Shown here piece by piece: positions 8,653-17,225 of a DNA stretch of 64,000 nt. The stretch spans positions 124,001 to 188,000 of the forward strand of contig DFXZ01000012.1 of NCBI GenBank assembly GCA_002381805.1, written 5' to 3'. A program made the position numbers and the translations under genes. This DNA is from Bdellovibrio sp. UBA4095 (GTDB taxonomy: Bacteria; Bdellovibrionota; Bdellovibrionia; Bdellovibrionales; Bdellovibrionaceae). Within the stretch, counting starts at the first letter, position 1, and the number at the start of each line of letters is the position of its first letter. Below the pieces are notes generated by a model, which was given only the letters and a program-made list of their open reading frames with translations, was not told where the DNA came from and did not search any database.

Positions 8653-9270
8653 ATGATTCTATGGCACTTTCTAACTCGATCAAGACTTACTGAGAAATTG
8701 GAATATGCGCGTTCGAACAACGACAATCTGTTATTGTACCCGCCGGAGTCATCTAAGGATATTACGAAGGGTAAGTTAACCCAGTACATTTACTGTCTTC
8801 CCTCTATCCTAAGTGGGATGAACTTTGGAGACGATGATGCAGCGTTATGTCTATTGCAAATTAGACTGAAAGAATCCGCTAGGGGATATAAGTTTAGGGG
8901 CGACCCAAGGCATTTAGACTATATAGATCTTGCTAGAGATTTTGATTTTATTGACATGGTTGTCGATGCATCTGATTTTTCAAATATACGTTTCCGTCAG
9001 GTACTTCTTCTAAATAGTTCTGCTGTAAAAAGCTGGCACCATAGCCTCCAAACTGATTTTAAGGGCGACTTTGAAGCTGAGTATGGAAAAATAATATCTC
9101 ACCACTTTCAGAGAGATGATTTCTTTATGATTGATTTTATTCATGAAGAAATTCAAGCTGCTGTGGATATAAATGCACATTTGCTTGGATTTCAAAATCT
9201 TACTTCATCTATGCTGGAGATGAATCGTAGTAAAATTAAAACAGCTCTTACTCGTCTCGGTGCAATCTAA
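8653..9270 (+). CDS. Hypothetical protein, A+T-rich, repeat-tagged
   Basis: A 205-residue protein without signal peptide or membrane segment; I do not recognise it. It is acidic, with FGDDDAAL, YIDLARDFDFIDMVVDAS and DDFFMIDFIHEEI, and has a helical C-terminus. The ATG at 8653 is preferred; a TTG directly before it is possible. A weak promoter (TTGACC at 8619-8624, ATCATA at 8642-8647) lies just upstream. Base composition is lower in G+C than neighbouring backbone genes. The stop TAA at 9268-9270 abuts repeat copy 2 in the same way as the metalloprotease gene abuts copy 1. Confidence 0.55.
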   Translation: MILWHFLTRSRLTEKLEYARSNNDNLLLYPPESSKDITKGKLTQYIYCLPSILSGMNFGDDDAALCLLQIRLKESARGYKFRGDPRHLDYIDLARDFDFIDMVVDASDFSNIRFRQVLLLNSSAVKSWHHSLQTDFKGDFEAEYGKIISHHFQRDDFFMIDFIHEEIQAAVDINAHLLGFQNLTSSMLEMNRSKIKTALTRLGAI

Positions 9271-9334
9271 CCTAAACCACTGGTTTTCTGAACTTCCAGT
9301 AGCAAGGAGTATGCTGACTCAAAGACCAGTGCCT
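9271..9334 (+). repeat. 64-bp repeat, copy 2, directly after a stop codon
   Basis: Starts with CCTAAACC immediately after TAA and ends with GACCAGTGCCT; gapless alignment with 7007-7070. This copy can fold: CACTGGT near the left end pairs with ACCAGTG near the right end. A second, overlapping 9-bp inverted repeat AGCAAGGAG / CTCCTTGCT extends a few bases beyond the right end. Unlike copy 1 it has no T-run. Confidence 0.75.
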
Positions 9335-9370
9335 CCTTGCTGGCCTTTGCCCTAGGCGATGCTTTGCTAG

Positions 9371-11437
9371 CTAGTTCGAAAGAAAGACCCCTTCACACCG
9401 TACAAGCCCTAGGTTCGAAACCCGTGCTGGATGAAGTTCTTGCTTAAGTCCCAAGAGGGATTTCAGTTCGCCCCAGCCAAGCTTGACTAGGTCCTGATGA
9501 CTTAACTTTTCTTGGATGACCATGCGGCGATACACCTGGAATGGATGCTTTCGGGCAAGGTCTTTCATTAAGGACGAAACAGTCAAAGAGCTTCCACTGT
9601 CTGCTAAGAGCTTGTTCACGATAACGAGTCCCCGATTTAAACTGATAAACTCGTACGGCAGCCTTAACCCTTGATCCATCGACCATGCTGTCCAGTGCTC
9701 GACAGAGCGATTTTTTTCCTGGCCCTGCTGTATCTGGAGAACTCGTTGCTTCACCAGGTACTCGAACTGGCTTTGATTGATCTGATTCTTCGCTTGATCG
9801 CTGATCTTCCAAAAAGCTTGCGCAATAAGGTCAGGCTTCAGAAGCTCAGTCCCCGCCCCCAAAAGCATCACTTGATTTTGTAAATACGCAGAGATCGTCC
9901 CGCCCATACCAAAATCAAGAATATGCAAACGAATTTTAGGATCCATAAACTGAATCATAAAGTTACCTTGATGAAGATCAGAATGATAAAAGCCTTTTTT
10001 GAACATGACTTCTTCGGCCCAGTGATAAGCCAGTGCTTCAATCAACCCGCGCTTTAAATCGGGGGCAAGGTCTTTCCATCGAGCGGCCGCTTTATCCATT
10101 TTTTCGCCCAGAACCATTTCTTGAACCATCAATTTTGAATCTGTTTTCGATTCAAAAATCTTTGGCACGTTAAACTCGACAAAATTCTTGAACTGCGGAA
10201 TCTTCATCAAAACAGTCTTAGCATATCTTTCTTGCGCCAACTGCTGTCTCTGAATCGTTTCTTTTTGCGAAAGCTCCGCCACGACAGTTGCAGTGATATC
10301 ACTAACAATAGGACCTAACTTGGGAGCACCGGTTTTCGCAAATTCAGGATTGGCATCCAAAAGTGCTGCGACTTCAGCGAGGATTCGGCCATCTTCCTGA
10401 ACACGCTCAGCAATGTCGGGTTTAATAAAGCGCACCACGACGTCCTGGCGTTTGCCGTCCACCAAGATCTTCGCGCGATGAACCTGCGCCATTGTGCCGA
10501 CGCCCAGAGGTTTTCTTTCGAAGTAAGTGAACTTGAAGCTGTCTTTTTCATTCGCCAAAATCTCTTGAACTTGAATCCATGGAACAGGTCGAACGGCATT
10601 TTCAAGGCTTCTAAAGATCGTTAACAATTCGGCACCCAAATCCGCCTGTCGAGCCACGATCTGCAAGAGCTTTTGCAACTGCGGACCGCTGTTTTGAACC
10701 ATCACCTCAAACTTTTTGAAATCATCCATATAAAGATCGCTGCCCAAAAAAGAGGAAGCGATCATTTTTTTGGAATCTAAACTGAGCCGCGAGAAGTACT
10801 CGCTCAGCATCGTGCCCATGAATATTTTCATAATAGGATCTTGTTGCTGTCCCAAATTACTTTCAGCAATCTTGGGTCCGATTTGATCAAGCAGCACAAA
10901 GGATTCGGCAATAAATTGATCACCTATCTGAAGTAAAGCTTTGCGGGAGACGATTCCAGCGGATAGTCCCAGCGCTATGTTACTAACTTTTTCCGTTTTA
11001 AGAATTTTTTTAGCTCGTTTTAAGAACTCTTGTTCTTGCCACATCAAATAGTCATCAATTTGCCTTTGCACCCTTGGACTTTGTGACTCAAAAACCTTCA
11101 GGGAGGAACGCGGCCGTGACTCAATAAGTTCGATATCTTTGGAGAGTTTATTTGTATTCGGCCAATCACCCTTAAATTGATCCATAAATTCACTGAAGTT
11201 TCTGACCTGCACTTTGGTGATCCCTTGGGTGGCCACTTCAGTCAGGTACTTCTGGGCTCGCTCTAGGATTTGCTCCTGAGCTTCTGCTGGCTCCCCGTGC
11301 GCCAAAAGAGCATAGGAAACGGCCAACCGCTGTTCAAAAGACAGATGCAGCCCCACCTGCTCGGGTGCAGCCCATACGGCTACCGAAAGCTGGAGAATGA
11401 TCAAAATTTTAACGGAAAACGAGCTCAAAATACGCAT
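9371..11437 (-). CDS. Exported ABC1/UbiB-family kinase homologue
   Basis: A 688-residue protein starting at MRILSSF (ATG 11437), which gives a clear signal peptide ending near VAVWA. Family motifs are present: GVGTMAQVHRA near 311-321 (the Ala/Ser-rich nucleotide loop of ABC1 kinases), HSDLHQGNF (HxDxHxGN) and LDFGMGG (DFG). ABC1/UbiB proteins are atypical kinases or ATPases linked to quinone synthesis and lipid handling and are normally cytoplasmic or organellar. Here the lysine in the VAVK position is Arg336 (VVVRFIKP), and the family KxGQ motif is not clear; a degenerate QIGPKIAESNLGQ lies before it. The signal peptide puts the protein in the periplasm or anchors it, where ATP is not expected. 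Role unknown. Confidence 0.75.
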   Translation of the reverse strand: MRILSSFSVKILIILQLSVAVWAAPEQVGLHLSFEQRLAVSYALLAHGEPAEAQEQILERAQKYLTEVATQGITKVQVRNFSEFMDQFKGDWPNTNKLSKDIELIESRPRSSLKVFESQSPRVQRQIDDYLMWQEQEFLKRAKKILKTEKVSNIALGLSAGIVSRKALLQIGDQFIAESFVLLDQIGPKIAESNLGQQQDPIMKIFMGTMLSEYFSRLSLDSKKMIASSFLGSDLYMDDFKKFEVMVQNSGPQLQKLLQIVARQADLGAELLTIFRSLENAVRPVPWIQVQEILANEKDSFKFTYFERKPLGVGTMAQVHRAKILVDGKRQDVVVRFIKPDIAERVQEDGRILAEVAALLDANPEFAKTGAPKLGPIVSDITATVVAELSQKETIQRQQLAQERYAKTVLMKIPQFKNFVEFNVPKIFESKTDSKLMVQEMVLGEKMDKAAARWKDLAPDLKRGLIEALAYHWAEEVMFKKGFYHSDLHQGNFMIQFMDPKIRLHILDFGMGGTISAYLQNQVMLLGAGTELLKPDLIAQAFWKISDQAKNQINQSQFEYLVKQRVLQIQQGQEKNRSVEHWTAWSMDQGLRLPYEFISLNRGLVIVNKLLADSGSSLTVSSLMKDLARKHPFQVYRRMVIQEKLSHQDLVKLGWGELKSLLGLKQELHPARVSNLGLVRCEGVFLSN

Positions 11438-11631
11438 GGACAGCTTAACTGCACACTCTGATCCAACTCCTAAGCCATTTGAATCGCTGTGAAATGCTAG
11501 AAACTTAACAGTCGACAATTTTCGCCTGGGTCCAAAGATACTCTTAGGACGGCCACCGATCCAAGGTCCTAAACAGCTTTTACTTTAAATGCGAATAATA
11601 TTATCCTTTTCAGATCAACAAAGGAACATCT

Positions 11632-13398
11632 GTGAAATCACCCCGATCTCTTGAATTCACCGAAAGAATGGCCGGTCACTACTCACTTCGCAATCTGACC
11701 TTAAATTCGGAGGCGCCATTACCGCGACAGGATTTTAAGAGCGCGGAGGCCGATGTCTCTCGCAAGCCCTTTGAATTTACTCTGACAATTTCGATAAAAG
11801 ATTTGGATCAGTTTCTTGGGGATCCCCAACTGAATGCATCGGCCTTCGGCACAATCACCCATCCACTGGGTAAGGGGTCACTGACAGTTGAAAAGGGCTC
11901 GTTCAACCTTTTCAAACGCCCGCAAGCCAGTCCCGATTTGAATGCAGCCAAAGAAATGCAGTATTTATTGTTTTTGAGAGACGACGCCGGGGAGGTTTGG
12001 ACCTTCTTCGGATTTAAAGAAGTTCTTAAAGAAGATGGTTTCGCCGCCTGGGAACAGACGACCACGCTCTATTTTTATCTCTGGAAGGGGCACTCCACTT
12101 TCAGCGAAGCCAGTCCGAAACAAATTATCGGACTGGGCGTTTTGTACATTTCGGTCAGCGACTTTATCAAACAGCTTGGAACCTTTAAAACAAATGCCGA
12201 CGATCTCTTCGAAGAAAAGAAAACTGTGACTCAGTTTCTTTCGGTATTTGCGTCTCATCTCTGGGAAGCCTATGCGCCATTTGTTTTTACTACGACTGCT
12301 TCAAGATGGAATGAGCATCATTTTCCCGTGAACACCACCCAAGGCGTGGCTCTAGGAGAAAAAACTCTGCACCCCTTTGATACCGATGACGGACTGACGC
12401 TTTCTTTGCAGCGTTTTAAAGTGGCAGATTCGAAGAAGATTGTTTTGCTTTTGCACGGTCTTACCACATCGACAGATATGTACATCATGCCTGAGCAGAA
12501 CAACTTGGTGAACTATCTGCACGCCAATGGATTCACTGATGTTTGGTCGCTCGACTGGCGAGGCAGCGGACGTTTTACTTATAACCTTTCTCCGCATCGC
12601 TACACGATCGATGATGTGGCAAAGTATGACATTCCCAAAGCCCTCGAGTTTATTCGAGAGGTTTGCGGCGAGGACGTTAAAATCAACATCATTGCTCATT
12701 GTGTGGGCTCGCTGTCTCTGATGTGCTCTATAGCAGCTGGCTATGCTAAAGACATCCAGTGCGTTGTCTCCAATAGCGTGTCTTTGACTCCTATGGTTCA
12801 CTGGCAGGGTTTGATAAAAATCTTTTTCGGACCAGAGCTTTTGGAATATGTCTTTCGATACGCCTACATTAGTCCCAAACTTCCCTATCTGCCGGGACTG
12901 GGATTTGGCAAGTGGCTCTATTGGATGGAACGACTGATCCGACGTGAATGCACTGAACCCGCTTGTCATCTGGTCAGCTTTATGTGGGGCTGGGGGTTTC
13001 CGGCCGCCTATAAACATCGCAATTTGCATCCAATCACACATCGGCGTTTAGTGGACCTTTTTGGCGGAACCAGCTTTCACTATCACCGGCACATTCGCAA
13101 AATGCTTTTTAAAAAAGCGGCCGTTTCCTATGACTCAAAAAAACCTTTGAACTATTTGGAAGAAATTAGAAACCGCGAAACCCTTCCGCCGATTCTTCTG
13201 ATGAGTGGCGGAGAGAATAATATTTTCCCAGGCTCCAATAAAAGAACCTATGAACTAATGCAAGCGACTCCTCATGCAAAAAAGTTCAACTATGTCGAGT
13301 TCCCAGAGTACGGTCATCAAGATGTCCTTATGGGTCAGTACTGTCACATCGAGGTCTTCCCAAAGATTCTTTCGTTTCTGCAAGAGCACGGAGGCTAA
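11632..13398 (+). CDS. Alpha/beta-hydrolase with cysteine nucleophile and N-terminal extension
   Basis: A 588-residue protein starting at GTG 11632 with AAAGGA upstream. The N-terminal 240 residues have no catalytic motif and are largely beta-rich. From about residue 265 an alpha/beta-hydrolase fold follows: LLLHGLTTS (oxyanion loop), DWRGSG, IAHCVGSL with Cys357 at the nucleophile elbow where serine is usual, and EYGHQD with the catalytic histidine. The acid position (GGENNIFPG) is Asn or Glu rather than the usual Asp. Similar hydrolases are fused to GMC oxidoreductases in some bacteria, which fits the GMC gene two positions downstream. Stop TAA is directly followed by the ATG of the next gene. 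Likely acts on a sterol-, lipid- or polymer-like substrate, by inference. Confidence 0.75.
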   Translation: MKSPRSLEFTERMAGHYSLRNLTLNSEAPLPRQDFKSAEADVSRKPFEFTLTISIKDLDQFLGDPQLNASAFGTITHPLGKGSLTVEKGSFNLFKRPQASPDLNAAKEMQYLLFLRDDAGEVWTFFGFKEVLKEDGFAAWEQTTTLYFYLWKGHSTFSEASPKQIIGLGVLYISVSDFIKQLGTFKTNADDLFEEKKTVTQFLSVFASHLWEAYAPFVFTTTASRWNEHHFPVNTTQGVALGEKTLHPFDTDDGLTLSLQRFKVADSKKIVLLLHGLTTSTDMYIMPEQNNLVNYLHANGFTDVWSLDWRGSGRFTYNLSPHRYTIDDVAKYDIPKALEFIREVCGEDVKINIIAHCVGSLSLMCSIAAGYAKDIQCVVSNSVSLTPMVHWQGLIKIFFGPELLEYVFRYAYISPKLPYLPGLGFGKWLYWMERLIRRECTEPACHLVSFMWGWGFPAAYKHRNLHPITHRRLVDLFGGTSFHYHRHIRKMLFKKAAVSYDSKKPLNYLEEIRNRETLPPILLMSGGENNIFPGSNKRTYELMQATPHAKKFNYVEFPEYGHQDVLMGQYCHIEVFPKILSFLQEHGG

Positions 13399-14511
13399 AT
13401 GCAAATCGATTTCCACCTAGGGGTAACCTATATACTTGCTCGAATGAGTGGTTTTTCTCCGTTTGAAGCAAATACAATCGCCAGCGCCTCGCAATTCGTC
13501 GATGATGCTGTCAACCAAGGAACCATATTGTTCCAAAATCGTTCGGCCTATCAATTTATCTGTAGTGCTCATAGAATGTTGGACTATCGCAACTTTAAAG
13601 AACTTGCGACTCATCACGTGTGGATCCCCTTCCATTTTATTCCCGGAAATGAAGTGCGTAACAATCTGGTCGACCCGAGTGTGCAAAGACTGATCTGCCG
13701 ACCGAACTCAGACATAGCCCAGGATATTGTAAAAAGCTGTGTGCAGAACTTTCACCGTCCCTATGGATATCATCTCTTGGGTGTGACGACTCATGCTTAT
13801 GCAGATACCTGGGCCCATCAAGGTTTTGCAGGGATCACTCACGAAGTGAACAGAGTGGGTGATATTTTCGACGACGCCGGCTCGGTCGATACCGAAATGC
13901 TGGATTATCGCGATCAATACTTTAAAAAAGGACGCTATAGACCATTATGGCGAAAGCTGTTCGACACCATCGCAGCTTCCTTCGTCAGCGAGACAAGTCC
14001 TATCGGCCATGGGCCTGTTCTTAGCTACCCAGACCTTCCCTACTTGCAGTGGGCCTATCAAGACTGGCAGGGGCAAACTGTAAAGCGAGATAATCCAAAA
14101 GACTATATGGAAGCTATCGAGCATGTTCTCGACTTTTATGCCCGAGCGCGAGAGCACAATCAGCTGACCACGATTAAGCGGCAACAAACGGACTTGAAAC
14201 GCTTGGAGGAACTCATTCGAGGTCTCGATCACGAAGAGCCCGAAGAGCGTTTAGCTCGGTGGAAAACCGAGACAGCTCGCGGTGCTTTTTCATTCGGCCA
14301 AGACACCTGGTCTTATTCCGCAGAAGGTGTCGGCAGTTGGCTTGAAGAAGCCTTCGACTGGGACAACAACGATGAGTTCGAATTGATCAATGTACCCTTC
14401 AAAAACAATTTCCTGACTTCAAACTGGAAGCGCATGCATGATGCCCTGCTTTTTTATCGCTTCAGCGTCCTTCATGAAGTCTTACCTAAATACGATATCT
14501 GCGTATCTTAA
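13399..14511 (+). CDS. DUF6765-like protein
   Basis: A 370-residue protein whose ATG follows the hydrolase stop without a gap. Conserved-looking blocks with possible metal ligands: DFHLGVTYILAR at the N-terminus, SASQFVDDA, CSAHRMLDY, WIPFHFIPGN and GVTTHAYADTWAHQGFAG. The pattern of His/Asp residues on helices is reminiscent of zinc-dependent phospholipase C/S1-P1 nuclease-type helical proteins and matches the DUF6765 family as I remember it. No signal peptide. Function unknown; its position between a hydrolase and a GMC oxidoreductase suggests that the three act in one pathway. Confidence 0.6.
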   Translation: MQIDFHLGVTYILARMSGFSPFEANTIASASQFVDDAVNQGTILFQNRSAYQFICSAHRMLDYRNFKELATHHVWIPFHFIPGNEVRNNLVDPSVQRLICRPNSDIAQDIVKSCVQNFHRPYGYHLLGVTTHAYADTWAHQGFAGITHEVNRVGDIFDDAGSVDTEMLDYRDQYFKKGRYRPLWRKLFDTIAASFVSETSPIGHGPVLSYPDLPYLQWAYQDWQGQTVKRDNPKDYMEAIEHVLDFYARAREHNQLTTIKRQQTDLKRLEELIRGLDHEEPEERLARWKTETARGAFSFGQDTWSYSAEGVGSWLEEAFDWDNNDEFELINVPFKNNFLTSNWKRMHDALLFYRFSVLHEVLPKYDICVS

Positions 14512-14525
14512 CCGGAGAGCACACC

Positions 14526-16229
14526 ATGCAACTAGATTATGATTATATTGTTATAGGTTCCGGCTTTGGTGGCTCTGTGATGACCTGCCGGCTTGCAGAA
14601 AAGGGCTATAAGGTTTGTTTGCTCGAACGGGGTCGACAATGGAAGATGAATGAATTTCCCCGCCGCCCTCACGAAATTCAGCAAAGTCTTTTCTGGAATC
14701 CCCAAGATCGCAAATTCGGCTTGATGGAATTCAGAGATTCACCCGAAAGCGATATCGCATCATTAACAGCCAGTGGTCTCGGTGGCGGTAGTCTTATTTA
14801 TGCCAATGTCCTTTTAAAAATGCCGCAAGAATTTTTTCAAGGATGGCCGGAAGGTTATACCCGCCAAGAGATGGATCCTTACTACGATCAAGTTCTTAAA
14901 ATGATGGAGGCCAAGCCTTATCCGTTTGAAACTGAAAATTACTACAAACACACCCCTAAAACCGCAGCCCTCAAGAAAGCTTCTATCGCGACAGCCCCCC
15001 TGTCTGAAGATAAAATCAAACAAGAGCATATATTCCCCCCCTTGGCCGTTCGCTTTGAAGGGGACTTCCCCGGACAACAAAGTTTGAACTCACACGGTGC
15101 CGTCCAGAGCAAATGCAATAAATGCGGAGAGTGTGACATCGGTTGCAACATCCACGCTAAAAACACCTTGGATCTCAACTATCTTTTTCGAGCGCAAAAA
15201 ATTAAAGACTCCCCGGCGGAGATTCGCACTCATGCTGAAGTCATTCGTATCCAGCATCACAACACTTTTTATTCCGTCACATATATTATTCCCGAATTCC
15301 CCGAGGACCAAATCACCCTTACGACGAAGAACGTCGTACTTTCCGCAGGCTCATTAGGCTCGACGTCTTTATTGCTAAAGATGAAAAAGTACGAGCACTT
15401 GCCGCGACTGAATAAATGGCTCGGTAAAAAATGGTGCGGCAATGGTGATCTGCTGGGCGTGATATTAGATACCAAAGAAAACTGCGAGCCGACGAATGGC
15501 CCTGTTATCACAAGCGCGATCGAATACACATGCACGACTTATCCTGATGGGTATTCTCATGGAATGTATATCGAGGATGCCGGATTTCCGATCGGACTAG
15601 GTTGGTATATCTCGGGGAAGGTGCCTCAAATCCATGGAGTTCTGGGATCACTCAATCTTGTCTGGAAGAACATAAAAAATTTCGTACTAAAGACTCTGAG
15701 GATTTCGCAAGCGACGGCTAAAATCAATATGGGCAGTGATTTCGCAAGAATGATCGATCGCGCCGATTTTCTAAGAAGAGCCTTCGTGCTTTTAGGCATG
15801 GGGCGTGACCGCTCTGATGGCGAAATCACCTTGCGCGAAGACAACCAAGCTGTGGTCCGCTGGCATCTCGATAATAGCGAACTGCACTTTTCCCGACTTA
15901 AAGACGAAATGCAAAAAATTGCTGAAAGTTTGGGCGGCACTTATATCGACAATCCCCTCAGTTATCTCGATAAAGTGATCACAGTGCACCCGCTGGGCGG
16001 CTGTCCCATGGGAGCAACCTCAGATCAAGGCCTGGTCAAGCCAAACGGAGAAGTGTATGGTTACGAAGGTCTTTATGTGGTTGATGGCAGTATCATTCCA
16101 ACTTCGCTGGGACCGAATCCTTCATTGACGATTGCTGCTATCGCCGAAAAAGTGGCGGAGCAAATTCCGGTGAAGTTCACAGAAAGCAGAATCAAAACTT
16201 CGGCGAACTCTACGGAGGTTGTGAGTTAA
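14526..16229 (+). CDS. GMC-family oxidoreductase, cholesterol-oxidase-like
   Basis: A 567-residue flavoprotein; start 14526 has CGGAGA upstream. It opens with YDYIVIGSGFGGSVMTCRLAEKG as FAD-binding Rossmann motif, followed by LGGGSLIYANV typical of GMC enzymes, a cysteine cluster CNKCGECDIGC near residue 195, and the C-terminal signature HPLGGCPMG plus VVDGSIIPTSLGPNPS. The cysteine cluster is found in the long cholesterol-oxidase/fructose-dehydrogenase-like branch. It should oxidise an alcohol on a hydrophobic substrate using FAD. No signal peptide is present. Third gene of the hydrolase-DUF6765-GMC cluster. Confidence 0.85.
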   Translation: MQLDYDYIVIGSGFGGSVMTCRLAEKGYKVCLLERGRQWKMNEFPRRPHEIQQSLFWNPQDRKFGLMEFRDSPESDIASLTASGLGGGSLIYANVLLKMPQEFFQGWPEGYTRQEMDPYYDQVLKMMEAKPYPFETENYYKHTPKTAALKKASIATAPLSEDKIKQEHIFPPLAVRFEGDFPGQQSLNSHGAVQSKCNKCGECDIGCNIHAKNTLDLNYLFRAQKIKDSPAEIRTHAEVIRIQHHNTFYSVTYIIPEFPEDQITLTTKNVVLSAGSLGSTSLLLKMKKYEHLPRLNKWLGKKWCGNGDLLGVILDTKENCEPTNGPVITSAIEYTCTTYPDGYSHGMYIEDAGFPIGLGWYISGKVPQIHGVLGSLNLVWKNIKNFVLKTLRISQATAKINMGSDFARMIDRADFLRRAFVLLGMGRDRSDGEITLREDNQAVVRWHLDNSELHFSRLKDEMQKIAESLGGTYIDNPLSYLDKVITVHPLGGCPMGATSDQGLVKPNGEVYGYEGLYVVDGSIIPTSLGPNPSLTIAAIAEKVAEQIPVKFTESRIKTSANSTEVVS

Positions 16230-16312
16230 CAGCAGGCCCTGCTTTTGCAAATACACCTTCTCAAATCCTAAAACACCAATCAGGGCTTTTTAGAGCCTAA
16301 GGAGAAGGTAGA

Positions 16313-17032
16313 ATGCAACACGCAACCCAATTTGTGACCCAAAAAATCCCCGTGTTAAAAATCGCCTCTGCATTTTTCGCAACGAAGAAAAGTGTCCAGA
16401 AAAATGGTAACAGAGAGAGGGCGTTCAGAGATGTGAAGCCAGCATTTTCTCCGGCTCCTTTTTTCTCGGGCCCCATATGGACGGCTATTTTTAGTGGCCT
16501 AAATCTTTATGGCGCTATTGCCGGCAAACAAGCCACACCGAGTGCAAAGCGCTGGCATAAATTGAATATGCTTTTTCACGGGATTTCTTCTTGGGCAAAC
16601 AGCAAAAACAACTTCATTATTGAACGAGCGACATCTCTAGGCATGTTGGCCTCTGCGTTTGCCTATCGCAGCCGGCTCAACACCATGGACCGAGGTTTTA
16701 TGAACACCTTTGTGCGTTGGGGCGCCGAGCTTTACGCCGGCTGGATGGTCAATTCAGTTGTGATAGAAGCCGCCATAGACTACGAAAAAAAGAATCCACA
16801 CCGTTCTGAAAGCCAACAAGTTTCCCGAGGTCTCTTAATAGTCGGAGGCTTAACTTTATTAGGAGCCGTCGTCACAGCAAAAACCCAATGGCGAGGAGTC
16901 CCCGCTTCATTCGTATGGGGATTAACAGGCGCCGTCGCCAACGAAGACAACGCGCCACCTGTCAGAACCGCAGCGATCCTTTCAGCAGGATATTTCTTAT
17001 ACAAAGCTTTGGAACCGAAATCGCAGCATTGA
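16313..17032 (+). CDS. Membrane protein, TspO/MBR-like
   Basis: A 239-residue protein preceded by AAGGAGAAGGTAG. It has several hydrophobic stretches: FFSGPIWTAIFSGLNLYG, ATSLGMLASAFAY, ELYAGWMVNSVVIEAAI, LLIVGGLTLLGAVV and the C-terminal AAILSAGYFLY. The pairing of GPIWTAIFSGL with LYAGWM resembles the first and later helices of TspO/tryptophan-rich sensory proteins, which bind tetrapyrroles and sterols. Similarity is by eye only. It follows the GMC gene by 83 bp on the same strand and may be co-transcribed. Confidence 0.45.
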   Translation: MQHATQFVTQKIPVLKIASAFFATKKSVQKNGNRERAFRDVKPAFSPAPFFSGPIWTAIFSGLNLYGAIAGKQATPSAKRWHKLNMLFHGISSWANSKNNFIIERATSLGMLASAFAYRSRLNTMDRGFMNTFVRWGAELYAGWMVNSVVIEAAIDYEKKNPHRSESQQVSRGLLIVGGLTLLGAVVTAKTQWRGVPASFVWGLTGAVANEDNAPPVRTAAILSAGYFLYKALEPKSQH

Positions 17033-17058
17033 GGCGCAGGCTAGAATCTCGAAGCCGT

Positions 17059-17201
17059 GTTGAATGGAGGACCCTTTAAGAGAGAGCGAAAGACGGCCTC
17101 TGACGGCGCCTGGATGGCGCGAACCCCGCCGCAGGCGCGGCGTCAGCGAAGCACGATGCTGTGCCGGCTGAAGCTCTCTCTTAAAGAGTCCTCCATCCAA
17201 C
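17059..17201. repeat. 143-bp inverted-repeat element with 29-bp arms and nested hairpins
   Basis: Left arm 17059-17087 (GTTGAATGGAGGAC...) and right arm 17173-17201 (...GTCCTCCATCCAAC) are complementary at 27 of 29 positions. The 85-bp interior is very G+C rich and holds further inverted repeats: CTGACG/CGTCAG, CGCCGC/GCGGCG and AGCA/TGCT, so the transcript could form a long stem capped by branched hairpins. It lies between two convergent genes and has no T-run, so it is not a simple terminator. Confidence 0.8.
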
Positions 17202-17225
17202 CCTCGCGCACCAACAAGCTAAACT

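Noticed and set aside
7007..9334. Integron attC sites formed by the 64-bp repeats
   Set aside because: They follow stop codons and can form hairpins, but the RYYYAAC and GTTRRRY core sites are not found in either orientation.
11808..13041. Long antisense frames within the alpha/beta-hydrolase gene
   Set aside because: They are opposite a gene with catalytic motifs and show no protein-like patterns.
17059..17201. A tRNA-like cloverleaf in the inverted-repeat element
   Set aside because: The nested stems lack TPsiC and anticodon-arm sequences and the outer stem is far too long.
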